A DNA stretch of 64,000 bases. Source: Marivita sp041725935 (GTDB taxonomy: Bacteria > Pseudomonadota > Alphaproteobacteria > Rhodobacterales > Rhodobacteraceae). Shown here piece by piece: positions 1-7,987 of this stretch. The first letter of the stretch is position 1; each line of letters begins with the position of its first letter. The position numbers and the translations under genes were made by a program. The notes beneath the pieces were generated by a model, which was not told the DNA's origin, did not search any database, and saw nothing but the letters and a program-made list of their open reading frames with translations. The stretch covers positions 144,168 to 208,167 of the forward strand of contig JBGRQD010000008.1 in the NCBI GenBank assembly GCA_041725935.1, read 5' to 3'.

Positions 1-1
1 A

Positions 2-598
2 CATCGCCGCCGTGACTTTATCTATGTCCTATTGCTCGCGGCAGTGCTGGTCGTCGGGTATGGTGTTTTTCGGTTCCTTTTCTATTCCGGGGAAGGCGCA
101 ATTTTCGCGCAGGAGTCCATTCTGGTTCTGTTGGGTGCCGTGGTCACGATCTTCGTGACGGCAACCCTGCTGAACCGACAGACCGAGCTTGAGTTGCGCA
201 AGGAAGGAAGTGTTCTTCTGATTGAACAAAAGAACGCCGTCTACATGGGGGCCATCGAAACCGTGGCCGATATTGTCGAAGGACGAAGCTACGATGAGGA
301 GCTTGTCGATGCGTTGCGCGTTCTCAACCACAAGCTGGCGGTTGTCGGCAGCAGCACGGTCATTGCAGCCTTTCACAAGGTTTTAGACGCGCTGCTCGGG
401 GGACTCCGCGACGGCGAACTCGGAGAGCATGCCGCTGAGGAAGTCATGCACGCCATTGCCGAAGTGACAGTCGCCATGCGGGCGGACATGCTGGCCGAGA
501 TCGGAGGCGAAATCGACGAGAACACGCGCCGCGCGATTTTGTCCAACTCGCACCGCATGGAACGGATTGATGATCTGGATTTGACTCTGCGCTCCTGA
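2..598 (+). CDS. Membrane-anchored protein of unknown function (5' truncated by window edge)
   Basis: The reading frame is open from the first bases of the window, so the true start lies upstream. A TTG at 32 is the first possible start inside, but the frame before it already encodes basic and hydrophobic residues. The visible N-terminal part has two hydrophobic segments (roughly the first 50 codons) with a basic stretch before the first. A soluble, acidic, probably helical C-terminal domain of about 130 residues follows, so the protein is probably an inner-membrane protein with a cytoplasmic tail. I do not recognise the family. It ends at a TGA at 596-598. A further coding-like stretch continues in the same frame just downstream and is described separately. 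Confidence 0.6.
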   Translation, partial: HRRRDFIYVLLLAAVLVVGYGVFRFLFYSGEGAIFAQESILVLLGAVVTIFVTATLLNRQTELELRKEGSVLLIEQKNAVYMGAIETVADIVEGRSYDEELVDALRVLNHKLAVVGSSTVIAAFHKVLDALLGGLRDGELGEHAAEEVMHAIAEVTVAMRADMLAEIGGEIDENTRRAILSNSHRMERIDDLDLTLRS

Positions 599-607
599 CC
601 GGCCGCG

Positions 608-997
608 CTGAACACTGGTTCCGATCCGGACAGCTCCGCCGCAAGCGACTCTTATATCGACATCTCGGAGGCCAAGCAGACGCCCGGCACCTTCGATTTC
701 GACGGCTATTCGACCGCAGTGACGGAAGTCATCGATCCCCCTGCCCTGCCCGTCTCTATCTCGGCACTGATCGCACCGCGATCGCACGCGCCCAACACCG
801 CCGGTCTGGTGCATCTGACGGGTGAGACGATCCTGCGGTTGGGCATGAACCGCAGGGGCTAGCCAGTGGTGCATCTCTATCCCCTCGACGGAGCAAAGAT
901 ATCGCTGCTGTCAGATACGCCGGTGACGCTTTTCGGCTGGAACAGGGTCGAACTTGTGATTGGCACCGAGGATATGCGCCTGATCCTGCCCCCGTGA
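608..997 (+). pseudogene. Possible decayed gene with one in-frame TAG
   Basis: This 130-codon stretch reads as protein-like sequence, with hydrophobic beta-rich segments and few rare codons. A TAG at 860-862 interrupts it and it closes at a TGA at 995-997. It is in the same frame as the preceding gene, nine bases after its stop. No start codon with a ribosome-binding site is visible. The sequence seen is compatible with an eroded small beta-rich domain, but I cannot name a family. It could also be chance open frame in high-GC DNA. Confidence 0.3.
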
Positions 998-1031
998 TTA
1001 TCCCCACGTCACCGCGTCGCGCGCATCACCG

Positions 1032-1057
1032 GGAACCATGCAGGTGGCTGTCCTGTT
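1032..1057 (+). promoter_or_regulatory. EcfG-type promoter for the DUF883-like gene
   Basis: GGAAC at 1032-1036, a 17-base spacer and TGTT at 1054-1057. This differs from the alphaproteobacterial general-stress consensus GGAAC-N16/17-CGTT by one base in the -10 element. It ends 24 bases before the start codon of the next gene. Confidence 0.5.
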
Positions 1058-1081
1058 TCACCTCTGAAAAGGAGACCGATC

Positions 1082-1360
1082 ATGACAACCTATCATCCCG
1101 ACACGACCCTGCTCAGTGACCCCCAAGGCGATGGGGCCGATGGAAAAACCCTGCTCGACACGGCGCGCGATGCGGCGAATGACGCGGGCGCAAACGCCCG
1201 TGACATCGCATTCACGGCGGGCCAACAGGTTGCCGACACGGCAGGCCGCGCGACGCGGAACAGCACGCAGTTCGTGCAGCAAAACCCCTCACTCGCCATC
1301 GTCGGAGCGGTCGGGATCGGGTTGTTGATCGGCCTGTCCTTGCAAACGCGCCAGAGATAG
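1082..1360 (+). CDS. DUF883/ElaB-YqjD-like membrane-anchored protein
   Basis: A 92-residue protein. The N-terminal two thirds are polar, Ala/Asp-rich and probably helical. They are followed by an QQNPSLAIVG segment and a single C-terminal membrane helix that ends in a short basic tail. This layout matches the DUF883 (ElaB/YqjD) family, whose Escherichia coli members are stress- or stationary-phase-induced, inner-membrane-anchored and bind ribosomes. The start ATG has a purine-rich GGAGA ribosome-binding site about seven bases upstream. An EcfG-like promoter precedes the gene, which fits stress control. The family call rests on layout and the C-terminal motif rather than a full alignment. Confidence 0.65.
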   Translation: MTTYHPDTTLLSDPQGDGADGKTLLDTARDAANDAGANARDIAFTAGQQVADTAGRATRNSTQFVQQNPSLAIVGAVGIGLLIGLSLQTRQR

Positions 1361-1375
1361 GGCGGCGGAATTTTC

Positions 1376-1400
1376 GGAACCGATCCGCGCGCTGCTGGTT
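1376..1400 (+). promoter_or_regulatory. EcfG-like promoter for the maltoporin gene
   Basis: GGAAC at 1376-1380, a 16-base spacer and GGTT at 1397-1400. It keeps the complete -35 element and the GTT core of the -10. It lies 39 bases before the porin start codon. Confidence 0.5.
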
Positions 1401-1439
1401 TTTCTTCGAACATCGCGTTCCTGCACCAAAGGAAAAACC

Positions 1440-2693
1440 ATGTTCGGCACTGTTTTTGCGCCCGCCAACGCCCTGACCACACTTTGTCGCCTGACAGCAG
1501 TCGGCTTGATCGCCACCCCGACACTTGCAACCGCACAATCCGCCTCGGGCGACAGCAACGTACGGCTTGAAAGCTTCGGCTATCTGCGCGCCGGTCTGGG
1601 GGTTTCGTCGGATGGCGATGATCAGGGCTGTTTCCAGTTGCCCGGCGCCGGGGCAAAGTACCGGCTTGGCAACGAGTGCGAGGTTTATTTTGAGCCGGGC
1701 TTTGTCCTGAGCTTCGGTGACGAAGACTCCGGGCCGCTGTTCTCGCTCAACCTGCGCGGCAGCGCTGTCGGGACACCGATCAACGATTACGACGATTTCG
1801 ATTTTTACGGCGAAGAAGCATGGGTCGGGGCGCGGCGCGTTCTGGGGGGCGGTGCGTTTGCCGATGCCCAGATCTGGGCCGGGCATCGCTTCTACAAGCG
1901 CTCGGATGTGCACATCAACGATTTCTACTACTGGGACGCCACCGGCACCGGCATCGGGATCGAGGATGTCGATCTTGGCTTCGGCAAGGGCGCGCTTGCG
2001 GTCTTCAGCCACAGCGGCGGCAGCTTTGAAAGCGCGTGGGAAGATGGCGACAACTACACCCGTGTCGATGCCCGCATCGAGGAAATCTCCCTGTCGGACA
2101 GCGTGTCGCTGACCCTTGGTCTGGATTACCGCTTCGCCGATGACGATCTCGACGCCAACAACGATGGCGGCGGGATGCTCACCGCCGAAATGGATTACGA
2201 AGACCAACGCGGCGGCACTTGGACGCTTGCGCTTCAGGCCGGCTGGAGCGCGGGGCACACCCTGTCCTTCGCCTCGGACCCCGACGCGGACGAGGACTGG
2301 CGCAGCTTTCGCGGCGTCGGCCAGTATCTCTGGAACGCGTCCGATGCGTTCTCGATTCAGGCCACCGCCGTGGCCGAGGTGCGCTCGGAACTCGACAACT
2401 GGTATTCCGTCGGGGCGCGTCCGATCTGGCGCGTGGCCAATGACACTTATCTTGCGGTCGAGGCGGGTGTCGATCACGTCGTCCCCGACACCGGCCCGTC
2501 GCGCAATCTTGGCAAGCTCACGGCAGCGCTCGAATGGAAGCCCTCGGGGCCGGATTTCTTCGACCGTCCGGTGGTCCGGTTCTACGGCACCTACGCGGCA
2601 TGGGACGACAACGCCGAAGACAGTGGCATCGCGCCCGGCTATGACGGTCGGGACGGCATGAATTTCGGCATTCAGGTTGAACATTTCTGGTAA
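1440..2693 (+). CDS. lamB: Maltoporin-like outer-membrane porin (LamB family)
   Basis: A 417-residue protein with an N-terminal signal peptide (hydrophobic stretch ending near TLATAQ, about residue 34). The mature part alternates aromatic and polar residues like a beta barrel and ends in a terminal Phe-Trp, as outer-membrane barrels do. LamB-like landmarks include the early FGYLRAGLG segment, a nearby Cys pair (CFQL and NECEVYF), and a WAGHRFYKR-DVHINDFYYWD block in the middle. Members form trimeric channels for maltodextrins or other sugars. Start ATG has an AAAGGA site just upstream. No maltose ABC transporter is adjacent, but an alpha-glucosidase remnant lies 20 kb away, so the porin may be an orphan of a former alpha-glucoside system that is now under stress control. 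Actual substrate is unknown. Confidence 0.85.
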   Translation: MFGTVFAPANALTTLCRLTAVGLIATPTLATAQSASGDSNVRLESFGYLRAGLGVSSDGDDQGCFQLPGAGAKYRLGNECEVYFEPGFVLSFGDEDSGPLFSLNLRGSAVGTPINDYDDFDFYGEEAWVGARRVLGGGAFADAQIWAGHRFYKRSDVHINDFYYWDATGTGIGIEDVDLGFGKGALAVFSHSGGSFESAWEDGDNYTRVDARIEEISLSDSVSLTLGLDYRFADDDLDANNDGGGMLTAEMDYEDQRGGTWTLALQAGWSAGHTLSFASDPDADEDWRSFRGVGQYLWNASDAFSIQATAVAEVRSELDNWYSVGARPIWRVANDTYLAVEAGVDHVVPDTGPSRNLGKLTAALEWKPSGPDFFDRPVVRFYGTYAAWDDNAEDSGIAPGYDGRDGMNFGIQVEHFW

Positions 2694-3036
2694 AGGCCCG
2701 TCCGCCTGCCGTGCTCAGCACAGGGTTTGATCCCGGCCGGGTCTGACCGTCGCTTCACTCCGATGGACAAAAGGCCGTTGCGCGACAAGCTGAGCCCGAG
2801 CGCCACACCCGCCCGCGACCGCGCCGTCAACGCGGCATTGCCCACCGGCATCGGCGCGCTCATGCAGGCACGCGAAGCACGGAAACACGCTGTGTCATGG
2901 GTCCTCGGATGACAGGACGATCTGAAGGAAATGCCTCTGATGCAGTCGGGGTTCCGCCGGGGCAGAAGCGCCCCGGACAGGGAACCATCGCGGGGCCCAC
3001 ACCGTTGACCCAATGAAACACAGAAAGGAGACACTC
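2694..3036 (+). other. Intergenic region between porin and csbD-like gene
   Basis: I see no convincing gene in the first 280 bases. A short open frame, 2763-2912, starts MDKRPLRDK and has no clear ribosome-binding site. The 3' part carries the EcfG promoter listed separately and an AAAGGAGA site for the next gene. Confidence 0.4.
2981..3006 (+). promoter_or_regulatory. EcfG promoter, perfect match, for the CsbD gene
   Basis: GGAAC at 2981-2985, a 17-base spacer and CGTT at 3003-3006. This is an exact match to the general-stress consensus, 30 bases upstream of the CsbD start codon. Confidence 0.75.
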
Positions 3037-3237
3037 ATGAATTGGGATCAGATCAAAGGCCAATGGACTCAGATGCAAGGCGAAGCCAAGCGTCAGTGGG
3101 GCAAACTGACCGACGATGACCTGCAACAGGTCGAAGGCGACCGCGACAAGCTGGTCGGCGCCATCCAGGAAAAATACGGCAAGTCCAAGGAAGAGGCCGA
3201 ACAGGAAGTGGACAAGTGGTCGAAAAGCGCCGTCTGA
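3037..3237 (+). CDS. CsbD family stress protein
   Basis: A 66-residue, strongly hydrophilic helical protein that begins MNWDQIKGQW and contains GKLTDDDL and EKYGKSKEEA. These are the hallmarks of the CsbD family, small proteins induced by general stress in many bacteria and of unknown biochemical role. The chosen ATG has an ideal AAAGGAGA site. An upstream ATG at 3013 adds eight residues but lacks such a site and breaks the family N-terminus. A perfect EcfG promoter precedes the gene and a strong intrinsic terminator follows, so it is a single-gene unit. Confidence 0.93.
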   Translation: MNWDQIKGQWTQMQGEAKRQWGKLTDDDLQQVEGDRDKLVGAIQEKYGKSKEEAEQEVDKWSKSAV

Positions 3238-3270
3238 TCCGGCGACCTGACAGTTGATGATTTCACAAGG

Positions 3271-3301
3271 CCCGCAACCGTCACTGGTTGCGGGCTTTTT
3301 C
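3271..3301 (+). terminator. Rho-independent terminator after csbD-like gene
   Basis: A 9-bp GC-rich perfect stem (3271-3279 paired with 3286-3294) with a 6-base loop, followed by CTTTTT. It lies 33 bases after the CsbD stop codon. Confidence 0.9.
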
Positions 3302-3304
3302 GCG

Positions 3305-3790
3305 TCATCCCAGCAACAGCCCGAGACGCAGAGCTGCCAAGGGCACCCCTCCGAACAGCACATAGCGCGGCGTTTCGGCGTTACCGATCAGACCGTTGTC
3401 CGACGCGCGGACGGCGAACCGGCCATGCGCGACCATGTGGCCGATGACAAGTTGCACCACCGATTTGCCGACAAACAACTCGCGCTCCCCGGTGCGCGCG
3501 GCGCGCTGCACGATGTACTGGTTGGTGACCCAGTACCAGAAGCCCAACACCCAAACCCCGGTGATCAGCCCCGGCCACGGCAGGGTAGCGTCGTCAATCG
3601 GCTGCACGACGCTCAGACGGTCCTCGGGCACCTTGTTCGCGACGGTCTGAAGTTCGATGCGCCCACGCAACTGCTCGCAGGTATTGGGCCCGACTTCGGC
3701 GGTTTCGGTGTCGGGCAGGTCGGCACGAAACGTGTCCTCCAGAAAGAGGATGCGCGTTCGATGAGGATCGCAAGAATCAGAATGTCGGTT
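3305..3790 (-). pseudogene. Fragment of a sodium/solute symporter (SSS family)
   Basis: The minus strand encodes LPWPGLITGV followed by LGFWYWVTNQYIVQR. This is the conserved mid-region of SSS/SGLT transporters and closely parallels LPWTGLWGVV and FYYWTINQFVVQR in the intact symporter at 25521-27122. Only about 100 residues of the roughly 530-residue family are present. The frame drifts into unrelated sequence on both sides, there is no start with a ribosome-binding site and there are no further transmembrane segments. It is best read as the relic of a deleted transporter gene. Confidence 0.65.
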
Positions 3791-3975
3791 CTTTAAAAAA
3801 GTGTGACGACGCAAACCGTTCCCATTTCCTACAATCCTGCAATTCCGCCAAAAATACTCTTTTGCACTCAACTTAAGCGGGTAGGGGTGGACATGCTTTC
3901 AATGCTTCGCTTTTGTGTGTAAAAGGGAGTTACTCTTGTTTACCCTAGGTCACCATCAATACCGGGGGGCTTGTT

Positions 3976-6540
3976 ATGCCTGACAAAGACGGCCTGAAAG
4001 GCGGTTTGGACCCTGACCTTGCAAGTGGCATGGCGTCCTACAGGTGGGCGCAGGATGCGGACAAGGTCTTCCTCTCTCCGGCGATGCAATCGCTTTATGG
4101 AGGAGTTGCCGCCCAGCTTGAGACCACCGCCTATCTTGCGCTCATCCACCCCGAGGACCGACCGCGCATCAAGGCCGATTGCACATCGTTGCTGCGCAGG
4201 GGAAAGAGTTATTCCCGCGAATTCCGGATCCGTCACCCCGACGGGACCGAGCGCGCCGTGCACGACACCGGCACGGTTCAGCGCGATGCCGGCGGGCGCG
4301 GGATTGCGCTGCATGGTGTGCAATTCGACGTCAGCCCTCACCGTCAGGATCCGGCCGACCGACATACGGATGAGGGCGACACCGCCACCGCGCTTTACGA
4401 ATACGACGTCGCTCGGGATGTCGCGTGGTGGTCGGCGGGCGCATTCCGGCTGTTCAAGCTCGACCCGGTCTCGGCGATCTCGCCCGCTACTGCGACCGAG
4501 CGGCGGGTGCATCCAGACGACAGGGCCTATGTGCTCGATTCAATCGACCGGTACCGCCGCAGCACCGACACTTATGACATGACGTTCCGCGTTGTCGATG
4601 ACGACGGCACCGTGCGCTGGATCTTGGATCGCGGCCGCAGCTACGGTCCGCTCGACCCCGTGACCGGCCTTGCCCGTGTCGTGCGCGGGTCGCTGATCGA
4701 CGTGACCGCGCTCAAGACAGCGGACGAGCGGGCCTGGTCGTTCAACCACGTTTTGACCGACCTGATCGACAAGTCGCCCTTCGGTGTCTACGTGCTTGAC
4801 GATGGGTTGAAGATCGTGATGGCCAGCAAGGCCGCGCAAGAGGCGTTTGCGGGCATCGACCCGGTGATCGGCTGCCCCATCTGGGACGCCCTGCTGCATC
4901 AGTGGCCCAAGGACATCGCTCTCGAAATCTATGGCCGCTTGGAACACACGCTCAAGACCGGCGAACCCTATACCGCGCCGATCCTTGTCGAGACACGTCA
5001 GGATCGCGACCGCGTCGAATCCTATGACTGGCAACTGACCCGGACCGTGCTGCCCGACGGGCGCTTCGGCGTGGTCTGTCATTTCTACGACCTGTCCGAG
5101 CGCGAGGCCCAGGAAGCGGCGCTGCGCGATGCGACCGAGCGGCTCGAGATGGCGTATGACGCGTCGGGCATGGCGGCGTGGGATCTTGACATGACCACCG
5201 GCAAGGCGGTCTGGACCGACAGGATGTATGCGCTTCTGGGGGTCGATCATGACACGCCCTCCACCGCCGATACGTTCTTTGGTGCGATGCATCCCGACGA
5301 CCGCGACGCGACGGCTGCGGCGGTGGACGCGGCAGCAGCTGACGGCACGACCTTCGACACCGACTTTCGCATCATCCAGCCCGACGGCGATATCCGGCAT
5401 CTGGCAGGCTGCGGGCGCGTCGTGGGCCGGTCCCCGGACGGAACGCCGACGCGCATGATCGGCGTCAACTACGACGTGACCGAGCGCCGCCGCACCGCGC
5501 GCCGATTCCGCGCCTCCGAGCACCGGCTGCGGCTGGTTCTGGACAACAGCATCGCCTTCACCGGGCTTCTCGATCTCGAAGGCACGTTGATCGAGGCCAA
5601 CCGCCCGGCGCTTGAGGCGGCGGGCATTGACCGGACCGACGTGCTCAACCGGCCCTTCTGGGAGGCGGATTGGTGGAGCTACGATCCCGTCATCGTCGAC
5701 CAGCTCAAGGCCGCGATCCGGGCTGCTGCGCGGGGCGAGGTCCAGCGCTACGATGTTCCGGTGCGCATGATGGGCGACTCGCTCATGACGATCGACTTCA
5801 TGCTGGCCCCGATCTGCAACGACAATGGCGAGGTGACATTGCTGGTCGCGTCAGGTTACGACATCACCGAACGCAACGAGGCGACCGAACGCATCAAGAT
5901 CCTGATGCACGAGATCAATCACAGGTCCAAGAACCTGCTGACCCTCGTCGATGTGATCGCCCGCCAGACCGCGCGCACCTATCCCGACGATTTCATCCCG
6001 CATTTCCAGACCCGGCTGAAGGGCCTGTCGGCGGCGCAGGATCTGCTCGTACGTGACACGCGCGACGGCGCCCCCGTGGCAGAACTGATCGAATCGCAAC
6101 TGGCGCATCTTGAGCATTTCGGCACCGGCCGCCTGCACCTGAACGGGCCCGACGTGTTCATCCCCTCGGGCAACGCGCAATCGGTGGGCATGGTGTTCCA
6201 CGAGCTGTCCACCAACGCGAGCAAATACGGCGCGCTGTCGAACGAGACGGGGCACGTCACCCTGAACTGGGATGTCGAAAAGACCCCGGACGGCGACGAG
6301 GCCCTGGTCTTTGACTGGGCCGAACATGACGGGCCGCCCGTGACCCAGCCGTCCCGCAAGGGGTTCGGCAACTTCGTCATCACGTCGATGGTGGCCGACA
6401 CGATGGCAGCAGAGGTGGACATGGATTTTTCACCTTCGGGCTTTCGCTGGCGGGCCGTATGTCGGGCGGGGTTCGACACGGATCCGCCCGCCGCCTCGGC
6501 ACCCCCGCTGTCGCGCCACGAAACGATGGACGGCCGCTAG
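3976..6540 (+). CDS. Multi-PAS sensor histidine kinase, HWE family
   Basis: An 854-residue protein without a transmembrane segment, so probably a cytoplasmic sensor. Five PAS/PAC-like units follow one another at about residues 20-120, 135-250, 260-380, 385-505 and 515-635. Several contain HPDDR and end in D-V-T/S. The kinase core begins near residue 640. It has the phospho-acceptor block HEINHRSKN (His645), an N-box FHELSTNASKYG and a later DWAEHDGP block, as in HWE/HisKA2 kinases. These lack a classical F-box and often phosphorylate stand-alone receivers or the anti-anti-sigma regulator PhyR. No response regulator, PhyR, NepR or ecfG gene is in the window. Its position inside an EcfG-promoter island makes an input role in the general stress response plausible, which is inference. 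Its stop codon overlaps that of the convergent repB. Confidence 0.9.
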   Translation: MPDKDGLKGGLDPDLASGMASYRWAQDADKVFLSPAMQSLYGGVAAQLETTAYLALIHPEDRPRIKADCTSLLRRGKSYSREFRIRHPDGTERAVHDTGTVQRDAGGRGIALHGVQFDVSPHRQDPADRHTDEGDTATALYEYDVARDVAWWSAGAFRLFKLDPVSAISPATATERRVHPDDRAYVLDSIDRYRRSTDTYDMTFRVVDDDGTVRWILDRGRSYGPLDPVTGLARVVRGSLIDVTALKTADERAWSFNHVLTDLIDKSPFGVYVLDDGLKIVMASKAAQEAFAGIDPVIGCPIWDALLHQWPKDIALEIYGRLEHTLKTGEPYTAPILVETRQDRDRVESYDWQLTRTVLPDGRFGVVCHFYDLSEREAQEAALRDATERLEMAYDASGMAAWDLDMTTGKAVWTDRMYALLGVDHDTPSTADTFFGAMHPDDRDATAAAVDAAAADGTTFDTDFRIIQPDGDIRHLAGCGRVVGRSPDGTPTRMIGVNYDVTERRRTARRFRASEHRLRLVLDNSIAFTGLLDLEGTLIEANRPALEAAGIDRTDVLNRPFWEADWWSYDPVIVDQLKAAIRAAARGEVQRYDVPVRMMGDSLMTIDFMLAPICNDNGEVTLLVASGYDITERNEATERIKILMHEINHRSKNLLTLVDVIARQTARTYPDDFIPHFQTRLKGLSAAQDLLVRDTRDGAPVAELIESQLAHLEHFGTGRLHLNGPDVFIPSGNAQSVGMVFHELSTNASKYGALSNETGHVTLNWDVEKTPDGDEALVFDWAEHDGPPVTQPSRKGFGNFVITSMVADTMAAEVDMDFSPSGFRWRAVCRAGFDTDPPAASAPPLSRHETMDGR

Positions 6541-7472
6541 GCCTTTGTTTCGACGTGTCTTTGTGGGTTGCCAGGCGGCAAGTCTCCAGGCGTTTCGCCC
6601 TCATGTTCGGTGATCGCATGTGCACGCTGCCACCTGTTGTACCACTCGGCCAGCAGGTCCCCGGCATGGTCCGCGACCCAGGCTCCGAACCCGTCCTCGC
6701 GCGCGGGCAGGGTCAGTGTCACGCCCCGCCGGGTCCGGCGCAGATCGGCCAGCGCGGTCCCGTCCGCACCCCGCAGCGTCAGCGGTTTCGGAGAGGTCGA
6801 CCGTGTCGGCCCTTGGGGCAGGGCGGTTGCCGCGGCGAACACCGTCTCGAACCGGGCATCCGTGGCACATGCCGCAAACCCGGCCCGGCGGGTCGCGTCA
6901 TAGGCGCGGCGGCGGGCGGGGGGATCGCTGCGGAACAGGCGGACCAAGGCCATCCAGCGGCCCCGCCCGATCCCCGGCGCGGCCCCGATGCGGCGCAGGA
7001 ATTCAAGCGGCAGATCCGATCCGGTGCGGATCAGGCGGCTGACGTTTGGCAGGTCGCAGCTTAGGGCTGCGGCGATGGTCGCCCGGTCGTGCCCCGCCTC
7101 GGACAGCCGGGTTGCAAAGCTGGCCCGTTCGATAAAGCTCAGATCCTGCCGCGCGCTGTTTTCCTGCCCCTGCGCCACCACAAGCGCGGTGTCGTCCATC
7201 ACCCGCACCATCGCGCGGACGGGCAGGCCTAGGTCGCGCAGGGCAGCCAACCGGCGACGCCCGTAGACGATCTCGAACCGGCCCGGTCGGGCCGCGTTGG
7301 GGCGCACGAGCACCGGCACCTGCTGGCCGTGGTTGAACAGGCTGTCCTTCAGTGCAGCGGTGGCTTGCGGATCGTCGGACAGGCGGTCGGTCACCCCGGC
7401 ATCGTCGATCAGATGGGCTGCGATGGTGACGATCTGGGAGTCTGTATCGCCGGATGGTGTGGTTTTGGTCAT
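6537..7472 (-). CDS. repB: RepB-like plasmid partition protein (ParB family), orphan
   Basis: A 311-residue protein. The ParB/RepB nuclease-like N-domain shows VPVLVRP, the YGRRRLAALR motif and GQENSARQDLSFIERASFA, which is typical of RepB from alphaproteobacterial repABC plasmids. A helix-turn-helix follows (LSCDLPNVSRLI) and then the RepB-specific PGIGRGRW block. RepB binds parS centromere sites and works with the ATPase RepA in segregation. Neither repA upstream nor repC downstream is present: repB is flanked by a dehydrogenase operon and a convergent kinase. I chose the ATG at 7472 because AAGGAGACACCG precedes it. It may be a relic of plasmid integration or a second partition gene in a chromid. 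Confidence 0.85.
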   Translation of the reverse strand: MTKTTPSGDTDSQIVTIAAHLIDDAGVTDRLSDDPQATAALKDSLFNHGQQVPVLVRPNAARPGRFEIVYGRRRLAALRDLGLPVRAMVRVMDDTALVVAQGQENSARQDLSFIERASFATRLSEAGHDRATIAAALSCDLPNVSRLIRTGSDLPLEFLRRIGAAPGIGRGRWMALVRLFRSDPPARRRAYDATRRAGFAACATDARFETVFAAATALPQGPTRSTSPKPLTLRGADGTALADLRRTRRGVTLTLPAREDGFGAWVADHAGDLLAEWYNRWQRAHAITEHEGETPGDLPPGNPQRHVETKA

Positions 7473-7570
7473 CGGTGTCTCCTTGTCTGTGCAAGGAACA
7501 CTCGATCCAACAAGCGACAACAGCGCGTGAACGCAGCGCGCGGTGGGAGGGTGCCGGTCCGCGTTGCGCG

Positions 7571-7987
7571 TCAGGCGTCAGCCGGTTTTTCCGCCCAATA
7601 GCCGGGCAGGCCACCGCAATAGCTGGGCACGTTCACGCTGTCCTCGATCGCCGCGTACATCAGCGCCGAGGAATAGGCGAAGCGTTGCGGTGCGCCGTCT
7701 TCGGGCCGGTGCATCCCGGTATAGAGCGCCTTGAGCAGCGCCTTGCGGGTTGCGTCATCGGCGGTGCCGTCCACGAGTTCACTGATGTCCTGTGCAGGCA
7801 TCAGGTCGGTGATCCCAGAAACCAGCGGTCGTGGCACCGGGTCGAACCCGCTCAGTTCGCGGCACATCGCGGCGATGTCGGGCATCCGCGGCGGCGCGGT
7901 CTGGGCCGCGCTCAGCGTCGGGATCAGCGCGGCGGCGGACACGCCCCCCATGAACGCGCGGCGGGAAAAGGCGCGGGCGTCAGTCAT
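7571..7987 (-). CDS. Tat-exported small subunit of a membrane-bound sugar/polyol dehydrogenase
   Basis: A 138-residue protein that starts with a twin-arginine signal (SRRAFMGG followed by a hydrophobic stretch to about residue 27). The remainder resembles the FAD-SLDH small-subunit family: a conserved C-terminal YCGGLPGYWAEKP motif preceded by YTGMHRPEDG and YSSALMYAA. Such subunits chaperone and co-export the flavoprotein subunit through Tat and help bind the cytochrome subunit. It is the last gene of a three-gene operon and overlaps the upstream cytochrome gene by 8 bases. The ATG chosen is the one that gives a proper Tat signal. Substrate cannot be told from sequence. Confidence 0.8.
   Translation of the reverse strand: MTDARAFSRRAFMGGVSAAALIPTLSAAQTAPPRMPDIAAMCRELSGFDPVPRPLVSGITDLMPAQDISELVDGTADDATRKALLKALYTGMHRPEDGAPQRFAYSSALMYAAIEDSVNVPSYCGGLPGYWAEKPADA

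Noticed and set aside
860..862. In-frame TAG read as pyrrolysine
   Set aside because: No pyl genes or tRNA are seen, and alphaproteobacteria do not generally use it. A simple nonsense mutation or chance is more likely.
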